Positions 8,995 to 15,550 of a stretch of DNA of 64,000 nucleotides are shown one piece after another. This stretch comes from Micromonospora sp. WMMA1947 (GTDB taxonomy: Bacteria; Actinomycetota; Actinomycetes; Mycobacteriales; Micromonosporaceae). The position numbers were made by a program, and so were the translations under genes. Every line of letters starts with the position of its first letter. Within the stretch, counting starts at the first letter, position 1. The DNA lies in NCBI RefSeq assembly GCF_027497355.1, contig NZ_CP114909.1, positions 3,224,001 through 3,288,000 on the forward strand. Reading direction: 5' to 3'. The notes beneath the pieces are model-generated. The model saw only the letters and a list, made by a program, of their open reading frames with translations, ran no database searches and had not been told where the DNA came from.

Positions 8995-9560
8995 TCGGTC
9001 AGGTGGCGGTACGCCGCTTCCCGGCGCTGACCGTCTCCACCCCGCGCATCGAGGTCCGGCACCTCGTCGCCGCCGACGCGGAGGCGATGGACGAGGTGTT
9101 CGCCGACCGGCAGACGCAGCGCTGGTTGCCGCTGGCCGACGCGTCCGGGCAGATCGACGGGCGGGCGTGGTGCACCGAGCTGGCCCGGCAGCGGCGGGAC
9201 AGCGGCGACGGCGACCACTGGGCGGTGGTCCGCCGGGAGGACCAGCGGGTGGTCGGCTCGCTCTGGGCGCGCCGTACCGACTGGGGTGCCCGGCTCACCG
9301 AGCTGTCGTACGCGATCGCGCCGCACGCCCGGGGTTACGGCCTGGCGGTCGAGGCGGTGGACGCGGTGGCCATCGCGCTGATCCTGGAGCACGGGTTCCA
9401 GCGGGTGGAGCTGCGGGTGGCGGCCGGCAACGTGGCGTCGCGGCGGGTCGCCGAGAAGGCCGGCTTCAGCTACGAGGGCCTGCTGCGCAACGCCGGGTTC
9501 GTCCGCGGCGCCCGGGTCGACCTGGAGCTGTGGTCCTTCGTGGCCGCCGACCTCCGCTGA
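8991..9560 (+). CDS. GNAT family N-acetyltransferase (RimJ/RimL-like)
   Basis: A 189-residue acetyl-CoA-dependent acetyltransferase. It opens with TPRIEVRHLVAADAEAM, has the beta-bulge segment LSYAIAPHARGYGLAVEAV forming the acetyl-CoA pyrophosphate loop (R/Q-x-x-G-x-G/A type), and ends with VASRRVAEKAGFSYEGLLR, which is typical of RimJ/RimL-like enzymes. The acceptor is unknown. The GTG at 8991 overlaps the cobB-like stop codon (GTGA), so translation is coupled. A long hairpin repeat follows the stop. Confidence 0.85.
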   Translation: MIGQVAVRRFPALTVSTPRIEVRHLVAADAEAMDEVFADRQTQRWLPLADASGQIDGRAWCTELARQRRDSGDGDHWAVVRREDQRVVGSLWARRTDWGARLTELSYAIAPHARGYGLAVEAVDAVAIALILEHGFQRVELRVAAGNVASRRVAEKAGFSYEGLLRNAGFVRGARVDLELWSFVAADLR

Positions 9561-9577
9561 GCTCAGCCTTTCGCAAC

Positions 9578-9638
9578 GTCGATCAAGGAGTTCGCGTCTG
9601 CGGATCGGGCGATCCGTGACGCAAACTCCTTGATCAAC
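9578..9638. repeat. Long imperfect hairpin repeat (GATCAAGGAGTT type), possible bidirectional terminator
   Basis: Arms 9578-9606 and 9611-9638 pair over about 28 positions (GATCAAGGAGTTCGCGTC against GACGCAAACTCCTTGATC, plus CGGATC/GATCCG) around a GGGC loop. It lies between a plus-strand and a minus-strand gene that converge. I recognise this as a dispersed intergenic element of Micromonospora-type genomes. A second small stem (cccggg/cccggg, 9641-9658) follows. Confidence 0.6.
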
Positions 9639-9684
9639 TACCCGGGCGCACCCCCGGGCGGAACTGGGTGGTGGGTGGGGCGGG

Positions 9685-11817
9685 TCAGCCGACTATCTGG
9701 TCCGACGGTGGGGTGAACTGGCGGGTGGGCTGGCCCTTCAGGGAGTCCCGCAGGGTCTGCGCTACCGCGTTCACCGGGATCTGCGACTGCCCGTCACCCA
9801 CGGCGTTGAACGGGTTGTCCGGGTCGGCGATGAAGCTCGCCGCCGCCAGCTCCGGCGTGTAGCCGACGAACCACGCCGACCGGGTGCTGTCCGTCGTACC
9901 CGTCTTGCCGGCGACCGGGCGGCCGACCGTACCGCGGACGCTGTCGGCCGTCGACCAGCCGCCGCAGCTTCCCTTGGCCGGGGTGTCGCCGGTCGGGCAG
10001 CGCGCCGCGTCGGTGGCGGCCCGGGCCGCGTCGGCGTTCACCACCTGCCGGCACCGGGGCTTCGCCACCTCCCGCTGCACCCCGCCGGGCGTGGTGTACG
10101 TGGCGGGCGTGCCGTCCCGGTTCATGATCGCGTTGACCGGGATGGCCTCGCAGTAGCGCCCGTCGGCGGCGATCGCGGCGTACGCGTTCGCCATCTCCAG
10201 CGGGGTGGCGTCGGAGACGCCGAGCGTGAACGCGCCCCACTTCTTCGCCTTCCCCGGCGACGCCTGTTCCTTGTCCACGTCGGTACGCCAGCGCAGCCCC
10301 AGTTGCTCGGCCAGGCGCACCCCGGCGTCCGCGCCGATCTTCTCCTCCAGTTGGACGAAGTACGTGTTCACCGACTTGCCGAAGCCGGACCACATGGTCT
10401 GCCGCCCGGTCATCGCGCCGCTGGCGTTCGACGGCGCCCATCCGTCGTAGACGGCCGACTTGTACGTGTGTGGCGAGTCGTACGCGGTGTTCAGCGGCAT
10501 GCCGGCGTTGAGCGCGGCGAGCATCGGGAACATCTTGAACGTCGAACCGGCCTGGTAGCCCGGGAGCGTTCCGCCGCCGAGCAGCGGCGCCACCGTGTTC
10601 GGGTAGTTCGCCTTGACCTTCGGCCCGGCCTCCGGGTTCGAGCTGTTCGGGTTCTCGGCCAGGTCGAGCGAGTAGTTCCGGTTCACCGCCATCGCCTTGA
10701 TCCGCCCGGTGCCGGGCTCGGCGACCACGATGCCGTTGGCGAACGGGCTGCCCGTGTTGTCCTTGGCACCGACGTTCTTCTCCGCCGCCGCCTGGGTCTT
10801 CGGGTCGAGCGCGAGCACGATCCGGTAGCCGCCGCGGCGCAGCTTGTCCATCCGTTCCAGCCGGTTCTCGCCGAACGCGGGCTGGGAACTCCACCAGTTC
10901 TTCAGGTAGTCGCAGTAGAAGCCCCAGCTGCGGTGCCCGCCGTCGATCGCGGCGCAGTCGTTCGGCGGGTCGGTCAGCTTCAGCTTGATCGGCTGGCCCT
11001 TGGCCGCGGCGGCGGCGTCCGGCGACAGGTAACCGAGGCGGGCCATGTTGTCCAGCACGTAGTTGCGCCGGCCGGTGGCCTCCTTCTGGTCGGAGGTGAT
11101 CGGGTCGTACTCCGACGGCGACTTCACCAGCCCGGCGAGCGTGGCCGCCTCGACCGGGGTGAGCGTGGCCGGGGTCTTGGAGAAGAAGATCTGCGAGGCG
11201 GCGTAGATCCCGTACGCGCGGTGACCGAAGTAGGCCGAGTTGAGGTAGCGCTCCATGATCTGCTCTTTGCTCAGGTGCTTCTCGATGTCCAGCGCCATGC
11301 GCATCTCCTTGACCTTGCGCAGGCTGGTCTGCTGGGTCGCCTCCTGGACCTCCCTGGGGGTGGTCGCGCTGTCCCGCAGCGCCATCCGCACGTACTGCAT
11401 GGTGATCGTCGAGGCGCCCTGGGAGACGCCGCCGGACCGGGCGTTGGAGACGAAGGCTCGCGCCACGCCCTTCGGGTCGACGCCGTGGTGCTGGTAGAAG
11501 CGGTTGTCCTCGGCGGCGACGATCGCCTGCTGGATGTTCGGCGACATGTTCTCGATCTTGGTGTACTGCCGGTACTCCTCGTAGAACATGGTCAGCACGG
11601 TCTTGCCGTCCGGCGCGTAGACGTACGAGGTCTCGGCCGGCAACGCGGTCTTGAGGATGTTCGTCTTCTGTTCGATCGCGTGCGCGGTGGCCTTGGCCCC
11701 GATGCCGGTGACGGCGACCAGCGGGTACAGGGCGGCGGCGACCACGATGCCGGCGATCAGCCCGGCACGGAGGAGAGGAACGAGACGGCCAGCGGAAGCA
11801 AGGGGACGACTGCTCAC
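9685..11817 (-). CDS. Bifunctional class A penicillin-binding protein
   Basis: A 710-residue cell-wall polymerase. A cytoplasmic stub and one helix (about residues 15-37) precede the GT51 glycosyltransferase domain with the catalytic EDNRFYQHHG (Glu 103) and GASTITMQ. A penicillin-binding transpeptidase domain follows, with SxxK in GSTFKMFP, SVN in KSVNTYF and KTGTT. It polymerises lipid II and cross-links the peptides outside the membrane. There is no PASTA domain, and the C-terminus stops shortly after the transpeptidase fold. The start is GTG 11817 with a weak ribosome site. A perfect 17-base palindrome lies 17 bases upstream of the start and may control it. Confidence 0.93.
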   Translation of the reverse strand: MSSRPLASAGRLVPLLRAGLIAGIVVAAALYPLVAVTGIGAKATAHAIEQKTNILKTALPAETSYVYAPDGKTVLTMFYEEYRQYTKIENMSPNIQQAIVAAEDNRFYQHHGVDPKGVARAFVSNARSGGVSQGASTITMQYVRMALRDSATTPREVQEATQQTSLRKVKEMRMALDIEKHLSKEQIMERYLNSAYFGHRAYGIYAASQIFFSKTPATLTPVEAATLAGLVKSPSEYDPITSDQKEATGRRNYVLDNMARLGYLSPDAAAAAKGQPIKLKLTDPPNDCAAIDGGHRSWGFYCDYLKNWWSSQPAFGENRLERMDKLRRGGYRIVLALDPKTQAAAEKNVGAKDNTGSPFANGIVVAEPGTGRIKAMAVNRNYSLDLAENPNSSNPEAGPKVKANYPNTVAPLLGGGTLPGYQAGSTFKMFPMLAALNAGMPLNTAYDSPHTYKSAVYDGWAPSNASGAMTGRQTMWSGFGKSVNTYFVQLEEKIGADAGVRLAEQLGLRWRTDVDKEQASPGKAKKWGAFTLGVSDATPLEMANAYAAIAADGRYCEAIPVNAIMNRDGTPATYTTPGGVQREVAKPRCRQVVNADAARAATDAARCPTGDTPAKGSCGGWSTADSVRGTVGRPVAGKTGTTDSTRSAWFVGYTPELAAASFIADPDNPFNAVGDGQSQIPVNAVAQTLRDSLKGQPTRQFTPPSDQIVG

Positions 11818-11833
11818 GGGGTCAAGCTATGAC

Positions 11834-11850
11834 ATTTCCGATTCGGAAAT
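11834..11850. promoter_or_regulatory. 17-base palindrome upstream of the penicillin-binding protein gene
   Basis: ATTTCCGA, one T, TCGGAAAT: perfect 8-base arms in the divergent region between the PBP gene (minus) and cobC (plus). A CATAGCT element on the minus strand lies between the palindrome and the GTG, so a protein bound here would sit over the -35 region of the PBP promoter. The regulator is unknown. Confidence 0.5.
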
Positions 11851-11938
11851 GAGAAGAACTCATAAACCGGCGGACCGTGACGCGACCCACGCCGGGATGC
11901 GCTGTCCCGGGCGGCGGCTACCCGGCAGGATCGCGGAC

Positions 11939-13021
11939 ATGCCCGCACCATCGACCGGGAGCGCCGCCGCGCTCGACGAGCCGGACCTGGGCCACCACGG
12001 GGACGCCGAGGTCACCCCCGGCCTGGTGGACCTGGCGGTCAACGTGCGCCGCGCCCCGATGCCGGACTGGCTGGCCGACCCGGTCACCGCCGCGCTGGGC
12101 GACCTGGCCGCGTACCCGGACCCGGCACCGGCCCGCGCCGCCGTCGCTCACCGGCACGGGCGACCCCCGGAGGAGGTACTCCTCACCGCCGGCGCCGCCG
12201 AGGGTTTCGTCCTGATCGCCCGCGCGTTGTCCGGTGTCCGCCACCCCGTGGTGGTGCACCCGCAGTTCACCGAGCCGGAGGCCGCGCTCCGGGCCGCCGG
12301 GCACCGGGTGGACCGGGTGCTGCTCGACCCCGCCGACGGCTTCCGCCTCGACCCGGCCCGCGTCCCCGACGACGCCGACCTCGTCATGATCGGCAATCCG
12401 ACGAACCCGACCTCGGTCCTGCACCCGGCGGACACGATCGCCGCGCTGGCCCGTCCCGGCCGGGTGCTCGTGGTCGACGAGGCGTTCGCCGACACCACCG
12501 CCGCACCCGGCGTCGACGGCGAGCCCGAGTCCCTCACCGGGCGCCGCGACCTCCCCGGGCTGGTGGTGGTGCGCAGCCTCACCAAGACCTGGGGCCTCGC
12601 CGGGCTGCGGATCGGCTACCTGCTCGGCGACGCCGCGCTGCTGGCCCGGTTCGCCGCCGCGCAGCCGCTCTGGGCGGTCTCCACCCCGGCGCTCGCCGCC
12701 GCCACCGCCTGCGCCACGCCGGCCGCCGTCACCGCCGAACGCGCCATCGCCGCCGAACTCGCCGCCGACCGCGACCACCTGGTGACCCGCCTGTCCGGCC
12801 TGCCCGGGGTACGCGTGGCGGGCCGCCCGGCCGCCGCCTTCGTCCTGATCCACGTGGCCGGCGCCGCCGACCTACGCGAGCGGCTGCGCGCGCACGGCTG
12901 GGCGGTACGCCGGGGCGACACCTTCCCCGGGCTCGGCCCGGACTGGCTCCGGATCGCCGTACGCGACCGAAGCACCACAGACGCGTTCATCGAGACGCTG
13001 GCACGGATCCTGGAGGCATGA
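11939..13021 (+). CDS. cobC: CobC/CobD-type PLP aminotransferase, probable threonine-phosphate decarboxylase role
   Basis: A 360-residue fold-type I PLP enzyme of the histidinol-phosphate aminotransferase-like group that, in cobalamin clusters, supplies (R)-1-amino-2-propanol phosphate from L-threonine phosphate. The PLP lysine is in SLTKTWGLAGLRIGY (Lys 216), with NPTNPTSVL and VVDEAFAD as cofactor-binding segments. The ATG at 11939 has GGCAGGA about 9 bases upstream; open frame further upstream is not protein-like. The stop overlaps the cobT start, and the position ahead of cobT and cobA supports the cobalamin role. The exact reaction is inferred from context. Confidence 0.88.
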   Translation: MPAPSTGSAAALDEPDLGHHGDAEVTPGLVDLAVNVRRAPMPDWLADPVTAALGDLAAYPDPAPARAAVAHRHGRPPEEVLLTAGAAEGFVLIARALSGVRHPVVVHPQFTEPEAALRAAGHRVDRVLLDPADGFRLDPARVPDDADLVMIGNPTNPTSVLHPADTIAALARPGRVLVVDEAFADTTAAPGVDGEPESLTGRRDLPGLVVVRSLTKTWGLAGLRIGYLLGDAALLARFAAAQPLWAVSTPALAAATACATPAAVTAERAIAAELAADRDHLVTRLSGLPGVRVAGRPAAAFVLIHVAGAADLRERLRAHGWAVRRGDTFPGLGPDWLRIAVRDRSTTDAFIETLARILEA

Positions 13022-14091
13022 TGCTGGAGCCCACCGTCGCGGCCGTCCGGCCGCTGGACGAGGCCGCCATGGCGGCGGCCCGCGAGTTGCAGGGGCGGCT
13101 GACCAAACCCGCCGGCTCGCTCGGCGCCCTGGAGCCGCTCTCGGTACGCCTCGCCGGGCTGGCCGGCGCCTGCCCGCCGCCGCTGCCCGAGCCGGCCGCG
13201 GTGGCGATCTTCGCCGGTGACCACGGCGTGCACGCCCAGGGCGTGACCCCGTGGCCGCAGGAGGTCACCGCGCAGATGATCGCCAACTTCCTGGCCGGCG
13301 GCGCGGTGGTGAACGCGTTCGCCCGGCAGGCCGGCGCCTCGGTCACCGTGGTGGACGTCGGTGTGGCAACCCCGATCCCCGGCGCCGAATCCGCCGATCC
13401 GGCCGGGCCGCGCCTGGTGTCCGCGAACGTCCGCCCCGGCACCCGCGACATGACTGTCACCGCCGCCCTCACCCGGGACGAGGCCCGTACGGCCGTCGAG
13501 ACCGGCATCCGGGTCGCCGGCGAGCTGATCGACGCCGGGGCGGGCATCCTGCTCACCGGCGACATGGGCATCGGCAACACCACCCCGTCGGCCACGCTCA
13601 TCGCCGCGTTCTCCGGCGCGGACGCCGAGGCGGCCACCGGCCGGGGCACCGGGGTCGACGACGAGACGTACGCCCGCAAGGTGGCTGTGGTGCGGGCCGC
13701 GCTGGCCCGGCACGAGCCCGACCCGGCCGACCCGCTGGGCGTGCTGGCGAGCGTCGGTGGCCTGGAGCACGCCGCGCTGGCCGGCCTGATCCTCGGCGCC
13801 GCCGCCCGCCGGGTGCCGGTGCTGCTCGACGGCGTGATCGCGGTGAGCGCCGCGCTCGCCGCCGCCGCGTTCGCGCCGGACGCCGTGGGCGCCATGGTCG
13901 CCGGGCACCGCAGCGCCGAACCCGGCGCCACGGCGGCGCTGCGGCACCTCGGCCTGGAACCGCTGATCGACCTGGGCCTGCGGCTCGGCGAGGGCACCGG
14001 GGCGCTGCTCGCCCTGCCGGTGGTCACCGGCGCGGTCCGGGTCCTGCACGAGGTGGCCACGTTCGACTCCGCCGGGGTGGCGGAGAAATGA
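13021..14091 (+). CDS. cobT: Nicotinate-nucleotide--dimethylbenzimidazole phosphoribosyltransferase
   Basis: A 356-residue cytosolic enzyme that makes alpha-ribazole phosphate from nicotinate mononucleotide and dimethylbenzimidazole for the lower ligand of cobalamin. Visible family segments are LTKPAGSLGALE near the N-terminus, FAGDHGVHAQGVTPWPQEVT, GDMGIGNTTPSAT, and the catalytic glutamate in LGLRLGEGTGA near the C-terminus. Length fits the family. GGAGG lies 4-5 bases before ATG 13021; the ATG one codon earlier (13018) is an alternative. It overlaps cobC by one base at the start, and the next gene overlaps its stop by ATGA. Confidence 0.94.
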   Translation: MLEPTVAAVRPLDEAAMAAARELQGRLTKPAGSLGALEPLSVRLAGLAGACPPPLPEPAAVAIFAGDHGVHAQGVTPWPQEVTAQMIANFLAGGAVVNAFARQAGASVTVVDVGVATPIPGAESADPAGPRLVSANVRPGTRDMTVTAALTRDEARTAVETGIRVAGELIDAGAGILLTGDMGIGNTTPSATLIAAFSGADAEAATGRGTGVDDETYARKVAVVRAALARHEPDPADPLGVLASVGGLEHAALAGLILGAAARRVPVLLDGVIAVSAALAAAAFAPDAVGAMVAGHRSAEPGATAALRHLGLEPLIDLGLRLGEGTGALLALPVVTGAVRVLHEVATFDSAGVAEK

Positions 14092-15347
14092 CCGAGCCGG
14101 CCGGGCCGACGCCGCCCAGCCCGTACCCCCTGGGGTTGCGGCTGGGCGGACGGCGCGTGGTGGTCGTGGGCGGGGGAGCGGTCGCCACCCGGCGGGTCCC
14201 CGCGCTGCTCGACGCCGGCGCGGACGTGCTGCTGGTGTCGCCCGAACTGACCCCGGCGCTGCGCGCGCACGTCGACGCCGGACGGCTGCACTGGGAGCCG
14301 CGCCGGTTCGTCCCCGGCGACCTGGACGGCGCGTGGCTGGTCCAGGTGGCGGTGGACGACCGGACCGCCGCCGCTGCCGTCAGCGCGGCAGCGGCCGAGC
14401 GGCGCATCTTCTGCGTACGCGCCGACGACCGGACGGCGGCGAGCGCGTGGACCCCGGCGGTGACCCGGCACGGCCCGGTCACCGTGGCGGTCCTCGGCGG
14501 CGGCGACCCCCGCCGAGCGATGGCGACCCGAGACGCCATCCGCGCCCTGCTCGGAAGGAAGGGCCCCCTGTTAACGCCTGCGGTAGAGGAAGGGGCCCCT
14601 CTTAACACCGGCGGGCGGGTCGCGCTCGTCGGCGCCGGGCCGGGCGACCCGGAGCTGATCACCGTGAAGGGGTGGCGACTGCTCACCGAGGCCGAGGTGG
14701 TCGTCGCCGACCGGCTCGTGCCCGGCCTGCTCCTGGACGAACTGCGCCCGGACGTCGAGCTGGTCGACGCCTCCAAGATCCCGTACGGCCCGTCGCGTGC
14801 CCAGGAGGAGATCAACCGGATCCTGGTGGACCGGGCCCGGGCCGGCAGGACGGTGGTCCGGCTCAAGGGCGGTGACCCGTACGTCTTCGGCCGCGGCGGC
14901 GAGGAGCTGCTGGCCTGTGCCGAGGCGGGCGTGCCGGTAACAGTGGTGCCGGGCGTGAGCAGCGCGATCGCGGTGCCCGAGGTGGCCGGGGTGCCGGTGA
15001 CACACAGGGGCGTGGCGCACGAGTTCACAGTGGTCTCCGGGCACCTCGCGCCCGACGCGCCCGCGTCGCTGGTGCGCTGGGACGCCCTGGCCGGGCTGCG
15101 GGGCACGCTCGTGATCCTGATGGGCCTGAAGAACCTCGCCGCGATCGCCGCGACCCTGATCGCGCACGGCAAGCCGGCGGACACCCCGGCCGCGGTGATC
15201 CAGGAGGGCACCACCGCCGCCCAGCGGACGCTGCGCTCCACGCTGGGCGCGGTCGCCGCCGACGTCGAGGCCGCCGCGCTCCGCCCGCCCGCGATCGTCG
15301 TGGTCGGCGACGTCGTGCACGCCCTGACCCCCGCCACCCCAACCTGA
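14088..15347 (+). CDS. cobA: Fused precorrin-2 dehydrogenase / uroporphyrinogen-III C-methyltransferase
   Basis: A 419-residue fusion. The N-terminal domain (residues 1-~150) is the NAD-binding precorrin-2 dehydrogenase part of CysG (VVVVGGGAVATRRVPALLDA). The C-terminal domain (from ~178) is the SAM-dependent uroporphyrinogen-III methyltransferase (VALVGAGPGDPELITVKG, LKGGDPYVFGRGGEE, VPGVSSA). Together they make precorrin-2 and sirohydrochlorin for cobalamin and sirohaem. The linker (about residues 156-175) is encoded by a dispersed repeat element inserted in frame. The ATG overlaps the cobT stop (ATGA), completing a three-gene coupled operon. A strong hairpin follows 150 bases downstream. 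Confidence 0.92.
   Translation: MTEPAGPTPPSPYPLGLRLGGRRVVVVGGGAVATRRVPALLDAGADVLLVSPELTPALRAHVDAGRLHWEPRRFVPGDLDGAWLVQVAVDDRTAAAAVSAAAAERRIFCVRADDRTAASAWTPAVTRHGPVTVAVLGGGDPRRAMATRDAIRALLGRKGPLLTPAVEEGAPLNTGGRVALVGAGPGDPELITVKGWRLLTEAEVVVADRLVPGLLLDELRPDVELVDASKIPYGPSRAQEEINRILVDRARAGRTVVRLKGGDPYVFGRGGEELLACAEAGVPVTVVPGVSSAIAVPEVAGVPVTHRGVAHEFTVVSGHLAPDAPASLVRWDALAGLRGTLVILMGLKNLAAIAATLIAHGKPADTPAAVIQEGTTAAQRTLRSTLGAVAADVEAAALRPPAIVVVGDVVHALTPATPT
14553..14611 (+). repeat. Dispersed AGGAAGGGCCCCTTNTTAAC element, copy 1, inside a coding sequence
   Basis: Two direct ~23-base units, each a GGAAGGGGCCCCT half-palindrome followed by TTAAC, are separated by GCGGTAGA. It matches the copies at 46486 and 47018. 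Here it is read through in frame as the linker of the cobA/cysG fusion. Confidence 0.85.
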
Positions 15348-15382
15348 CCCGCCGTACGCAGCCTCACTCGCCGAGAGCGCGT

Positions 15383-15452
15383 CGATCTTGCACTTTGTGC
15401 CCGCAGGATGCCTGTTTCGGCCACTTTTGCCCGGGCCGCAACTGCAAGATCG
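15383..15452. repeat. Inverted repeat CGATCTTGCA ... TGCAAGATCG
   Basis: Ten-base perfect arms 50 bases apart in the gap after cobA, of a kind that recurs between genes in Micromonospora-like genomes. It is followed to about base 15487 by a G-rich run with tandem ccggggcggg units. There is no gene in 15348-15550. Confidence 0.5.
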
Positions 15453-15497
15453 CCGGGGCGGGCCGGGCCGGGGCGGGCCGGGGCGGGACAGGACAGG

Positions 15498-15543
15498 ACG
15501 AGGGCGGCGGCGGGGACTTTCCGGTCCCCGCCGCCGCCCTCGT
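15498..15543. terminator. Bidirectional terminator hairpin
   Basis: A perfect 20-base stem (ACGAGGGCGGCGGCGGGGAC and its complement) with a TTTCCG loop lies between the convergent cobA and otsB genes. There is no U-tract, as is usual in actinobacteria. Confidence 0.8.
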
Positions 15544-15550
15544 ACGGGCT

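Noticed and set aside
11851..11938. Possible cobalamin riboswitch ahead of cobC
   Set aside because: The interval is under 90 bases, too short, and no B12-box consensus is visible.
15452..15487. G-rich tandem repeat considered as CRISPR or telomere-like sequence
   Set aside because: Units are about 10 bases, imperfect, without unique spacers; simple GC-rich microsatellite-like DNA.
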